Shown: one piece after another, positions 29,238 to 35,748 of the stretch
Layout of the letters: every line of letters starts with the position of its first letter
Position numbering within the stretch: the stretch's first letter is position 1
Assembly: GCA_015069495.1 (NCBI GenBank)
Contig: SVIN01000018.1
Span: 1-35,748, forward strand
Reading direction: 5' to 3'
Source of the DNA: Clostridiales bacterium
GTDB taxonomy: Bacteria; Bacillota; Clostridia; Christensenellales; Borkfalkiaceae
DNA length: 35,748 nucleotides
The notes under the pieces: generated by a model
Seen by the model: only the letters and a program-made list of their open reading frames with translations
Database searches by the model: none
What the model was told of the DNA's origin: nothing
Position numbers and translations under genes: made by a program

Positions 29238-31547
29238 TTATACCGTGATATTTTTAAACAATCGCACCGCAATCGCGGTCATATCGTCTTTTGCGATACC
29301 GCCGTAAGCTTCCAAAGCGCGTTGTAGAAGCGTATCGACAAGCTGTTGAGGATTATGGGTGGGGGTGGCGCGCAGGGCTTCATATAGGTCAGTGGTCGAA
29401 CCAAACGCATCAGCAATTCCGTCGCTGATAAACAGCAATACGTCGTTTTCATTGAGGGTGTGTTCGGTGGAATTGGGGCGGATGGCATCCAAAATGCCCA
29501 ATGGCAGAGATGCGTTCTCCAACACTTTCACAGTGGTATCCGACAGAATAAACCCTGCAGGAGAACCAATTTTCACCACGTCGGCATTACCGCTGTTCAA
29601 ATCTACCACTGCGATATCCACGCAAGCAAAACTTTCTTCCTTGTTAAAAGTCAGCAATTTATTCACGGTGGCAAGTACCAACTCCGACGGCATTTTTGCC
29701 CGATAAAAACTTTCAAGCAAAGAGATGGTCGTTTCGGAAATACGGCGGGCGTATTCTCCGCTTCCCATACCGTCCGATAGGGCAACCATGAAATGACTTT
29801 CATCAATTTTGATGACCGAATGCGTATCCCCGCTTGCGGTTTCTCCATCTTTACGGGCGCATGCAACGCCAAACGCCGCATCATAATGGGGCTTTTTCTT
29901 AAGAATACAGCAAAATTTATCACGGCTGAGCGCAAGACGTTGGGAGATCATCATTTCCACCCCGAACAAATGACTGGCAATTGCCGCAATTTTTTTTACG
30001 TCGGCACGCCCGAAGGTAATCAAGGAAAGGGTAAGGTTGTCTTCTTCACCGTAAATCATCACTTCCGAACAGACAATCCCCGCGCCCAACAACGCCACGT
30101 TCAGCGCGCGCTCTTTATCGGTGTATACACGCAAAGGCTCGCTTTGTTCCAAAGCCAGGTTGCGTAAAATTTCACTGACACCTTTGGCTTGGTTGGCAAG
30201 CATTGCCCGCCCCGATGCAGCGTTGTTGGCTTCGGTCATGTACTTGGTATAATCACGCAGTTGCCGATTCACCGCATATAGCAATTCGCTTTGCTTGTTA
30301 CACACTTCGCAAAGCGCTTTTGGGATATCAATTAGGCTGGCTTTCCCCTTCATGCACCCAATTTCTATCAAACTTTGCAGGGCGGATTCTCCCGCTTTTT
30401 CTTGACAGAGTGCATAATCAGGACATTGTTGGCATACTTCATTGGTCACGCAAGTGCTAATATACGCACGCGCGGAATGGTCAGCTTCTTCGTTGCCCAA
30501 CGATTGAAATGCATTTTCAATCTCGCGGAAGACTGCGGAAATTTCAAACAGCTGTTCCCCGATGGCCGAGCGGTTGCGGTTGATGGCGATGCGGGATAGG
30601 TGTTTTTCGCGGTAGAAGACCAAGCGGTTTTCCATTTCACGGATGATAGGGGTGGGGATAAGGATGAACAGCAGGGCGGGAAGCATAACAGATAAAATAG
30701 ATTGTATCAATAAATCGTTTGTGTAACCATACAATCCGTCCGAATAGCCGTAAGCGAAAAAGACGGCTAACAGAGCGCAGACGGCGGCGATTCGACCCGA
30801 TTTCATAAATAGGGATAAGGCGATACCGTACACGAAAAAACGCGCGGGGGAAAGGTTGCAAACCAGAAAAGGCGGCAGGGAAAGTACAAAGGCACAAATG
30901 CACGCGCTGGCATCTTTGGTGATACAAGTAAACAGCAGTAAAATAAAAAATGAGGCACCCATGTATGCGTTCACACTGAAAAAACGGCAAAATCCTACCC
31001 CAATCAACACCAGCATCAGTAAGGAAAAAATCATTTCATCATCGCGCAAACGGCATCGCAATAGCTTGTGTAACAAGGCTTTCATGGCAACGGAAAATAT
31101 GGCGGATAATAGAAAAATGATGGATGCAATCAACACGCGTTGTGTGATGCTGTCCAAGGTGAAATCTCCCCACGGCAAGGTATAAGGGGAAAAAGGGGCA
31201 AGCGCAAAGAACAGCCCTAAGGAGATGGAAAGGGTAAATAGAGGCAGGAACCCCGTTTTAAAAAAGTCCTTTTGCTTGTACCGCTTTTGCGTGTAAAAGC
31301 TGATGATAAGCAAGAACGCTTGCCCTGCATACAGCAACAACAGGGTCGGGTTGGGAGATGGCAGGGCTGATAAAAGATAAAACAGCGCCGACCACCATGG
31401 GGACAATCCCGCGCTTGCCATTCCGTAAAAAAGGGGAAGCGCAAAGGGTTCGTGATTTTCTCCGATTTGAGCAAGGCAAAACATGCCAAATCCGCAAGCG
31501 ATATGTAAAAATACTTGTGTGAAATCGATTGTTTTTCGTATGCGCAT
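29238..31547 (-). CDS. spoIIE: Stage II sporulation protein E, membrane PP2C phosphatase
   Basis: This 769-residue protein is expected to dephosphorylate SpoIIAA and so activate sigma-F in the forespore. About ten membrane helices fill residues 10-310. A central region (about 320-540) contains a Cys-rich stretch (CVTNEVCQQCPDYALCQ) typical of Clostridial SpoIIE. The PP2C domain has FMVALSDGMGSGEYA, FACVDIAVVDLNSG, DVLLFISDGIADAFG and KDDMTAIAVRLF with metal-binding aspartates. The length is near the usual 800. A CGGAGG ribosome binding site gives the start. The spoIIA operon is not in this window. Confidence 0.95.
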   Translation of the reverse strand: MRIRKTIDFTQVFLHIACGFGMFCLAQIGENHEPFALPLFYGMASAGLSPWWSALFYLLSALPSPNPTLLLLYAGQAFLLIISFYTQKRYKQKDFFKTGFLPLFTLSISLGLFFALAPFSPYTLPWGDFTLDSITQRVLIASIIFLLSAIFSVAMKALLHKLLRCRLRDDEMIFSLLMLVLIGVGFCRFFSVNAYMGASFFILLLFTCITKDASACICAFVLSLPPFLVCNLSPARFFVYGIALSLFMKSGRIAAVCALLAVFFAYGYSDGLYGYTNDLLIQSILSVMLPALLFILIPTPIIREMENRLVFYREKHLSRIAINRNRSAIGEQLFEISAVFREIENAFQSLGNEEADHSARAYISTCVTNEVCQQCPDYALCQEKAGESALQSLIEIGCMKGKASLIDIPKALCEVCNKQSELLYAVNRQLRDYTKYMTEANNAASGRAMLANQAKGVSEILRNLALEQSEPLRVYTDKERALNVALLGAGIVCSEVMIYGEEDNLTLSLITFGRADVKKIAAIASHLFGVEMMISQRLALSRDKFCCILKKKPHYDAAFGVACARKDGETASGDTHSVIKIDESHFMVALSDGMGSGEYARRISETTISLLESFYRAKMPSELVLATVNKLLTFNKEESFACVDIAVVDLNSGNADVVKIGSPAGFILSDTTVKVLENASLPLGILDAIRPNSTEHTLNENDVLLFISDGIADAFGSTTDLYEALRATPTHNPQQLVDTLLQRALEAYGGIAKDDMTAIAVRLFKNITV

Positions 31548-31557
31548 AAAAAAACCT

Positions 31558-31600
31558 CCGCAACGGTACTTCCACCATTATAAGGTCGTTACCATTGCGG
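31558..31600 (-). promoter_or_regulatory. Inverted repeat around the -10 box of spoIIE
   Basis: CCGCAACGGTA (31558-31568) and TACCATTGCGG (31590-31600) form 11-bp arms with one mismatch. They enclose minus-strand TATAAT (31577-31582). No good -35 is seen at 17 or 21 nt, and no clear Spo0A box was found, so activation by a bound protein is likely. The start-proximal arm overlaps the ribosome binding site. Confidence 0.5.
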
Positions 31601-31638
31601 AATTTGTGTTTTTTTGGGGGATGGGGGATGTTTTTGGC

Positions 31639-31989
31639 TTATTGATTGACGGGGAAACCAAGGCTGATTAAAATGGCACGGTTGACCCGCAACATGGTGG
31701 CGGGGGGCAGTTCGCCAATCCGTTCTTTCAATCGCCGTTTGTCAAGGGTGCGGATTTGTTCTAACAAAATCACGCTGTCTTTGGCTAAGCCGTACGCTGA
31801 GGGCAATTCGATATGGGTGGGCAGTTTTGCTTTGTTGATTTTACTGGTTACAGCCGCCGCAATAATGGTTGGGGAATACTTATTCCCGATATCGTTTTGC
31901 ACAACCAAGACGGGACGGATACCGCCCTGTTCGCTACCCACTACGGGGGATAAATCTGCATAATACAGCTCGCCGCGTTTTACATTCAT
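31639..31989 (-). CDS. mazF: MazF/PemK-type endoribonuclease (NdoA-like)
   Basis: This 116-residue toxin-family RNase is expected to cut mRNA at short sequences. The family pattern is clear: [45 protein letters not shown] (shown partly), [19 protein letters not shown] and a C-terminal LISLG. The length matches B. subtilis NdoA. No antitoxin gene lies upstream: the 170 bp before it hold only the pgi terminator and a dispersed motif. GAGGTG precedes the ATG. A TATACT at 32029-32034 is a possible -10 without a clear -35. Confidence 0.92.
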   Translation of the reverse strand: MNVKRGELYYADLSPVVGSEQGGIRPVLVVQNDIGNKYSPTIIAAAVTSKINKAKLPTHIELPSAYGLAKDSVILLEQIRTLDKRRLKERIGELPPATMLRVNRAILISLGFPVNQ

Positions 31990-32110
31990 GATACACCTCT
32001 TTTGAAAACCGAATACTCTCCTTGCTATAGTATATGTAATGGCAAGAGGAAGTCGTTCGCGCCTCTGTTAAAAGTATTTCCCAAGCTTCTGCGGTTTATA
32101 CAAAAACGGT

Positions 32111-32144
32111 AAAAAAAAGTACCCCCAAATACATTTGAGGGTAC
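32111..32144 (-). terminator. Intrinsic terminator of pgi, joined to a dispersed motif
   Basis: GTACCCCCAAAT (32119-32130) and ATTTGAGGGTAC (32133-32144) pair with one mismatch. On the minus strand TTTTTTTT follows. The outer GTAC is shared with motif copy 6. Confidence 0.85.
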
Positions 32145-32162
32145 CATGTACGCAATGAAAGG
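32139..32162 (+). repeat. Dispersed CATGTACGC motif, copy 6
   Basis: GGGTACCATGTACGCAATGA, then AAGG. It overlaps the pgi terminator at one end and reaches the pgi stop codon region at the other. Confidence 0.65.
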
Positions 32163-33596
32163 TTAAATGATGCAGTTTTCATCCTTTGCGGGAAGGGAAT
32201 CGAGCTCCGCTTTCTTTGCCGCGTAGCCTGCTTTACCAAGCAAAGCGAAGGTTGCTTTTTTGCCTTCTTCAACACCAGGTTGGTTGAAGGTGTCAATGTT
32301 GAGCATTGCGCCTGCATAAGCGGTTTGCAATTCAAACAAGAACAACAACTGACCGAGGGTGAATGCATTAAGTTCAGGGATCCACAGCGTGTAATTCATT
32401 CTGCCCGCTTTTGTCAAAGCATATGCGGTTGCCGCGTTTTCCGCCTGAATCAATTCTTCCATCGTATGTCCGCCAAGGAAGGCTACGTCGGGGATATTTT
32501 CACAACCATGAGGGATGGGCATTTCACAGCCGTATTTCTTCAAGGAAAGGAAGGTAACGACCTTATCGAACGGACCTTCGGTGTAGAGTTGCACCTGCGA
32601 GTGCTGGTCGGTAACACCGAGGGATTTTACAGGGGTCTGACCTACGTTGCAAGGTTTGCCGTCCAAGGTTTCGTTTTTGCCGAGGGATTCTGCCCAAAGC
32701 TGGCAATACCAATCGGCGAGGAATTTAAGGTTATCCGAATAGGGCATCATAACGCCGACGTTTTTGCCTTGTTCCATTGCCGCAACCTGCAATACCGCAC
32801 ACATAAGGGCGGGGTTGTGGCGCATAGCGGGCTTATTGCAAATTTGATCCATGTACGCCGCGCCTGCAAGCATACCTACGATATCAATGCCAAGCACAGC
32901 CGCAGGCAACAATCCTACGGGGCAAAGCTGGGAAAATCTACCGCCAACACCGTCGGGTAAAACGTAACTCTTAATCCCGCCGCATTCATCGGAAATTTTC
33001 TTGAGATTCCCCTTGTTTGCATCGGTGGTGAAGATAACGTTTTCTTTTACGTTTACCCCTGCCTTGGTCAAAAGGTCAAGGATGATAAGGTATTGGGTCA
33101 TGGTTTCGCTGGTCGCACCCGATTTGGAAATAACGTTAAAGCAGGTCTTTTCAGGTTCGATTACGTCCAACAAATCGCGCATACGCACGGGATCTACGTT
33201 GTCTTCTACGTAGAATTTAGGACCCTTTCTCTTATATTTGGGTAAGTCGTTATAGTGCAAATGGCACAATGCATTGAACGCCATGATAGGGCCAAGCGCA
33301 CTGCCGCCGATACCCAATACTACGAAATATTGAAATTTACTCTTTACTTCTTTTGCTGTTTGCAAAATATCTGCAACGATCTCTTTTTGGTTGTAAGGGA
33401 GTTCCGTCCAACCCATGTACAATTCGTCTTTACCGCGGTTTTCCTTGACGAATCTAAACGCCGCGTTTGCGCGCGAAGCGTAAGAAGCAAGCTGCCTGTC
33501 GGTAAAACCCTTGTCGCCTAAAAATTTTTCCGTCATATTGTTGTAATCCAACGTTACGCGCATCGAATTACGCCAGTCTCTCGTTTTGTAACCCAT
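32163..33596 (-). CDS. pgi: Glucose-6-phosphate isomerase
   Basis: This 477-residue enzyme interconverts glucose-6-phosphate and fructose-6-phosphate in glycolysis. Sequence marks: FVVLGIGGSALGPIMAFNAL, FNVISKSGATSETMTQYLI (phosphate loop), GGRFSQLCPVGLLPAAVLGI, GKNVGVMMPYSDNLKFLADW, VGQTPVKSLGVTDQHSQVQL and the C-terminal NIDTFNQPGVEEGKK. The length and order fit the Clostridial group. AAGGAG precedes the ATG. It has a consensus promoter at 33629-33657 and its own terminator. Codon use is that of a highly expressed gene. Confidence 0.96.
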   Translation of the reverse strand: MGYKTRDWRNSMRVTLDYNNMTEKFLGDKGFTDRQLASYASRANAAFRFVKENRGKDELYMGWTELPYNQKEIVADILQTAKEVKSKFQYFVVLGIGGSALGPIMAFNALCHLHYNDLPKYKRKGPKFYVEDNVDPVRMRDLLDVIEPEKTCFNVISKSGATSETMTQYLIILDLLTKAGVNVKENVIFTTDANKGNLKKISDECGGIKSYVLPDGVGGRFSQLCPVGLLPAAVLGIDIVGMLAGAAYMDQICNKPAMRHNPALMCAVLQVAAMEQGKNVGVMMPYSDNLKFLADWYCQLWAESLGKNETLDGKPCNVGQTPVKSLGVTDQHSQVQLYTEGPFDKVVTFLSLKKYGCEMPIPHGCENIPDVAFLGGHTMEELIQAENAATAYALTKAGRMNYTLWIPELNAFTLGQLLFLFELQTAYAGAMLNIDTFNQPGVEEGKKATFALLGKAGYAAKKAELDSLPAKDENCII

Positions 33597-33628
33597 AAAA
33601 ATCTCCTTATTTAGATTTGTATGATACT

Positions 33629-33657
33629 ATTGTACTCCTTTCGCGGGATATTGTCAA
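33629..33657 (-). promoter_or_regulatory. Sigma-A promoter of pgi
   Basis: Minus-strand TTGACA (33652-33657) and TACAAT (33629-33634) with a 17-nt spacer. Confidence 0.9.
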
Positions 33658-33675
33658 GGGCGGGGACGAGAAAAA

Positions 33676-35229
33676 TCAAATTTTTTTCATCTTTCGTTTT
33701 AGGGAAAAGCGCGAAAGGGAGCTTTTCACAGCGGAAAAGGGCAATACCCCTGATATCAGGTAAAGTACAGCCGTCGCGGAAAGGATACACAGCGTGCCGG
33801 CGATAAGGGCGGGCAGGGTACTCATACAGGATGAAAACAACAGGTGTATCAGACGAGCGAATATAGCGAGGGGAAGCATACACAAAAGGGGTATTAAAAT
33901 ATCGTGAATGCGTACATGCCCCTTTGATTTTTGGAAAATAGCACTGTATTTTTGTAAAAAGGTGAGGTTGCAAAGGGCGGTTAAAATAAAGCTTAAGCCT
34001 AAACCGATTAGGTATGCGTACGCTCCGCAGACGGCGGGTAGGAAGAGAATGCAAAGGAGCATCGCCCCCGCACCGACAAAATAAAAGACAAAGGTTTGTT
34101 TTTCAAACCCCATCGAGTTGAGTATGCTTGTGGAAATCATCGTCAAGCTCATGGGTAATAAAATGGGCGCGCTGCGGGTAAGCATTTCACCCGCGATATC
34201 ATTGGAAAACGCCAACGCGCCAAGATCCTTACCCAGCGCGTAAATGATGGGGATTAGCGCGCACGCAAACAAAAAGGAAAAGCGTAATCCGCGCAGGATA
34301 TTCGCACGCAGACGGGGGTAATTTTTACTGTAAAAATCCTCGGATAACTGCGGAACCAACACCAATGCAAGCGACCCGATGATGGTGGATGGGATAAACA
34401 AAATGGGCAAAACCATACCCGAAACAATGCCGAATAAGGTCAATGCTTCACTGCTTTCCAACCCCGCGCGGATCATCATGACAGGCAGTAAAACTGCCAC
34501 CGCAGAATTGACAAGCGACCCGCTTGCGCGCACCGAGGTGAGGGGCAGGGTTGCGTTGAACAACGGTTTTAGCATAGTTTGCGGTCGGGTAAATCTTCCG
34601 CCGCGCAGGAGAAAACAGACGAACGAAGCGGTGAAGGAAAATAGGTAGGATATGACGACCGCCCAAGCGGCTTTTTCCGCGCCGACGGCAGGTGTGGGGA
34701 TATTGTTCAGCAGTAAAATCCCCGCGATGACCATGACGGATTCTTCCGCAAGTTCTAAAATCGAGGGCAAAAGGAATTGTTTGTTGCCCCAAAAACTTCC
34801 GCGGAAAACCGCGTAAAGCGAGGAAAAACAAAGCCCAATCAGCAGAATGCGAAAGACGCCGAACGCGCGGTCGTCCGTGAAAAGAAAATCCAATTTATCC
34901 CCAAATAGGATAAGAAATAGGCAAACGGGCAGGGTAAGGAGCAGGGAAAGCGTTACCCCTGCCGATACGGCGCGGTGTTCGTCATAAGGTCGGCGTTCGG
35001 CTTTGCTTTTGGATATCATGCGGGATACGGTGATGGGGATTCCGCCCGTCCCGATGGTTAAAAACAGACCGAATAGAGAGAGGGCGACTTGGTACAAGCC
35101 CAACCCTTCCGCGCCGATTAGGCGGGAAAGTACAATACGGTATAAAAACCCCAACCCGCGTTCTGCGACAGAGAGCGCGGTAACGGCTGTGGCGGTAATG
35201 GCTGTGTTTTGACGGTGCGATTTTTTCAT
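33676..35229 (-). CDS. spoVB: Stage V sporulation protein B-like MATE/MOP flippase
   Basis: This 517-residue membrane protein of the polysaccharide-flippase superfamily has about 14 helices. SpoVB is required for spore cortex formation and is proposed to flip lipid-linked precursors. The N-terminus, AERGLGFLYRIVLSRLIGAE and GLGLYQVALSLF, then GGIPITVSRMISK, is the SpoVB pattern. The start at 35229 was chosen because TACAAT (35235-35240) ends 5 nt before it; an upstream in-frame ATG at 35256 precedes that box. There is no ribosome binding site. A plus-strand GCATGTACGC-like sequence occurs inside the gene at 33901-33922 on the minus strand. Confidence 0.88.
   Translation of the reverse strand: MKKSHRQNTAITATAVTALSVAERGLGFLYRIVLSRLIGAEGLGLYQVALSLFGLFLTIGTGGIPITVSRMISKSKAERRPYDEHRAVSAGVTLSLLLTLPVCLFLILFGDKLDFLFTDDRAFGVFRILLIGLCFSSLYAVFRGSFWGNKQFLLPSILELAEESVMVIAGILLLNNIPTPAVGAEKAAWAVVISYLFSFTASFVCFLLRGGRFTRPQTMLKPLFNATLPLTSVRASGSLVNSAVAVLLPVMMIRAGLESSEALTLFGIVSGMVLPILFIPSTIIGSLALVLVPQLSEDFYSKNYPRLRANILRGLRFSFLFACALIPIIYALGKDLGALAFSNDIAGEMLTRSAPILLPMSLTMISTSILNSMGFEKQTFVFYFVGAGAMLLCILFLPAVCGAYAYLIGLGLSFILTALCNLTFLQKYSAIFQKSKGHVRIHDILIPLLCMLPLAIFARLIHLLFSSCMSTLPALIAGTLCILSATAVLYLISGVLPFSAVKSSLSRFSLKRKMKKI
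33901..33922 (-). repeat. Motif-like copy inside spoVB
   Basis: Minus-strand GGGGCATGTACGCATTCACG. The core of ten bases is identical to copies 1 and 4, but it encodes GHVRIH in frame and may be chance. Confidence 0.35.
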
Positions 35230-35234
35230 ACCAT

Positions 35235-35263
35235 ATTGTACGAGCTGTTTGGACAAAATAGAA
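35235..35263 (-). promoter_or_regulatory. Sigma-E-like promoter of spoVB
   Basis: Minus-strand TTCTATT (35257-35263), 14 nt, CGTACAAT (35235-35242). This matches KMATATT at 5 of 7 and CATACAAT at 7 of 8. Confidence 0.5.
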
Positions 35264-35284
35264 CGGGAAAATTATAAGGAATTC

Positions 35285-35313
35285 TTGACAACACTTTTGT
35301 AAAGTGTTATACT
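35285..35313 (+). promoter_or_regulatory. Sigma-A promoter of the repeat lipoprotein, spacer is a perfect palindrome
   Basis: TTGACA (35285-35290) and TATACT (35308-35313). The whole 17-nt spacer is ACACTTT-TGT-AAAGTGT (35291-35307), a likely repressor site. Confidence 0.85.
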
Positions 35314-35348
35314 ATTGAAAATAGGAAAAATTTAGAGGTAAAGCTTCT

Positions 35349-35748
35349 ATGAAAAAATTATGGGTGATTTTATTGGCGTGTTTGTGCGCTGGGACGATTT
35401 CTGCGTGTAAGGGCGGTAAGGAAGAACAGAGTTCTTCCATGTCCTCAAGCGTAGAATCTTCAAGCAGTGAAGAAACGAGTTCTTCAGAAGAAGCTGTACA
35501 TACCCACGAATGGGATGAAGGTGTAGTGACGACTGCGCCGACTTGTGAGGGGAAGGGGGAAAAAACTTTTACCTGCGGTTGCGGGGAAAGTTACACGGCA
35601 GAAGTGGATGCACTTGGGCATGAATATGACGACGGTGTGGTAACTACGCAACCTACTTGCGAGGGCAAGGGTGAAAAGCTCTTTACTTGCGCTTGCGGGG
35701 AAAGTTACACGGCAGAGGTGGATGCGCTTGGGCATGAATATGACGACG
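35349..35748 (+). CDS. Lipoprotein with 38-residue Cys-containing repeats (partial, runs off the window)
   Basis: The first 133 codons are present. A lipoprotein signal peptide ends LCAGTISAC (Cys 20). A Ser/Glu-rich linker (about 25-48) leads into tandem repeats of exactly 38 residues starting at 35505, 35619 and 35733. The unit pattern is HExDxGVVTTxPTCEGKGE followed by KxFTCxCGESYTAEVDALG. The DNA of the units is nearly identical, so they duplicated recently. Related single modules appear in the lipoprotein at 20,996. Such repeats occur in Clostridial surface proteins, but ligand and role are unknown. AGAGG lies 11 nt before the ATG. Confidence 0.85.
   Translation, partial: MKKLWVILLACLCAGTISACKGGKEEQSSSMSSSVESSSSEETSSSEEAVHTHEWDEGVVTTAPTCEGKGEKTFTCGCGESYTAEVDALGHEYDDGVVTTQPTCEGKGEKLFTCACGESYTAEVDALGHEYDD
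35505..35748 (+). repeat. Tandem 114-bp coding repeats
   Basis: Units begin at 35505, 35619 and 35733 (period 114 bp). The second and third starts share CATGAATATGACGACG exactly. The array continues past the window end. Confidence 0.9.

Noticed and set aside
32846-32862. CCATGTACGCCGCG inside pgi
   Set aside because: It lacks the flanking GGGC and TGAAA blocks and falls in a normally conserved Pgi region.
1-35748. Search for tRNA, rRNA, CRISPR arrays, insertion sequences, integrases and phage genes
   Set aside because: None was found by eye. No cloverleaf, regularly spaced identical repeats or transposase motifs were seen.

Overview
The window reads as chromosomal DNA of an anaerobic, endospore-forming Firmicute of the class Clostridia. 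Support comes from sporulation genes (sigH, spoIIE, spoVAC-spoVAD-spoVAEb, yunB, cwlD, spoVB), low-GC type sigma-A promoters with exact 17-nt spacers, and Firmicute gene orders such as rpsF-ssb-rpsR, mrnC-rlmB-sigH and dnaX-ebfC-recR. Several orphan secreted lipoproteins and an NadD-YqeK fusion suggest an uncultured gut lineage, perhaps near Christensenellales, but that placement is a guess. No tRNA, rRNA, CRISPR array, insertion sequence, integrase or phage gene is visible.

Layout. Positions 1-1,190 hold the S6-SSB-S18 operon on the minus strand. Positions 1,285-4,404 hold an orphan membrane-anchored repeat protein and a purine-type phosphoribosyltransferase. Positions 4,533-7,389 form a plus-strand run: recX, a biotin ligase without a DNA-binding domain, and the bifunctional NAD(P)HX repair enzyme. 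Positions 7,395-8,134 carry one membrane protein apparently broken by a frameshift. Positions 8,227-9,763 hold nadD-yqeK and rsfS. A small membrane protein and a degenerate DeoC-fold protein follow, divergently arranged. Positions 11,193-16,513 hold cwlD, then mrnC, rlmB, sigH, dnaX, ebfC and recR. Positions 16,557-18,879 hold a lipoprotein and a large membrane protein. The spoVA genes (19,096-20,961) are followed by another lipoprotein, then yunB and murG. After a small autoregulated XRE regulator come a WYL regulator, tyrS, a YigZ-family gene, an MsmX-like sugar ABC ATPase, spoIIE, mazF, pgi, spoVB and, cut by the window end, a lipoprotein with 38-residue repeats.

Three layers of sequence structure go beyond the genes. 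First, a short dispersed motif with the core CATGTACGC (fuller form GGGCATACCATGTACGCG followed by TGAAAAT) recurs at intergenic sites. In places it supplies the start codons of genes (birA, sigH, spoVAC), and in others it is merged into terminators. Second, six genes (cwlD, murG, spoVB, the WYL regulator, the DeoC-like gene and the small membrane protein at 9,791) have a -10-like hexamer ending only 5-6 nt before the ATG and no Shine-Dalgarno sequence, which predicts leaderless mRNAs. Third, three of these (cwlD, murG-yunB, spoVB) match a sigma-E type promoter with a 14-nt spacer, suggesting a mother-cell regulon that includes a MurG.

All calls come from reading the sequence and its translations; no database search was run.
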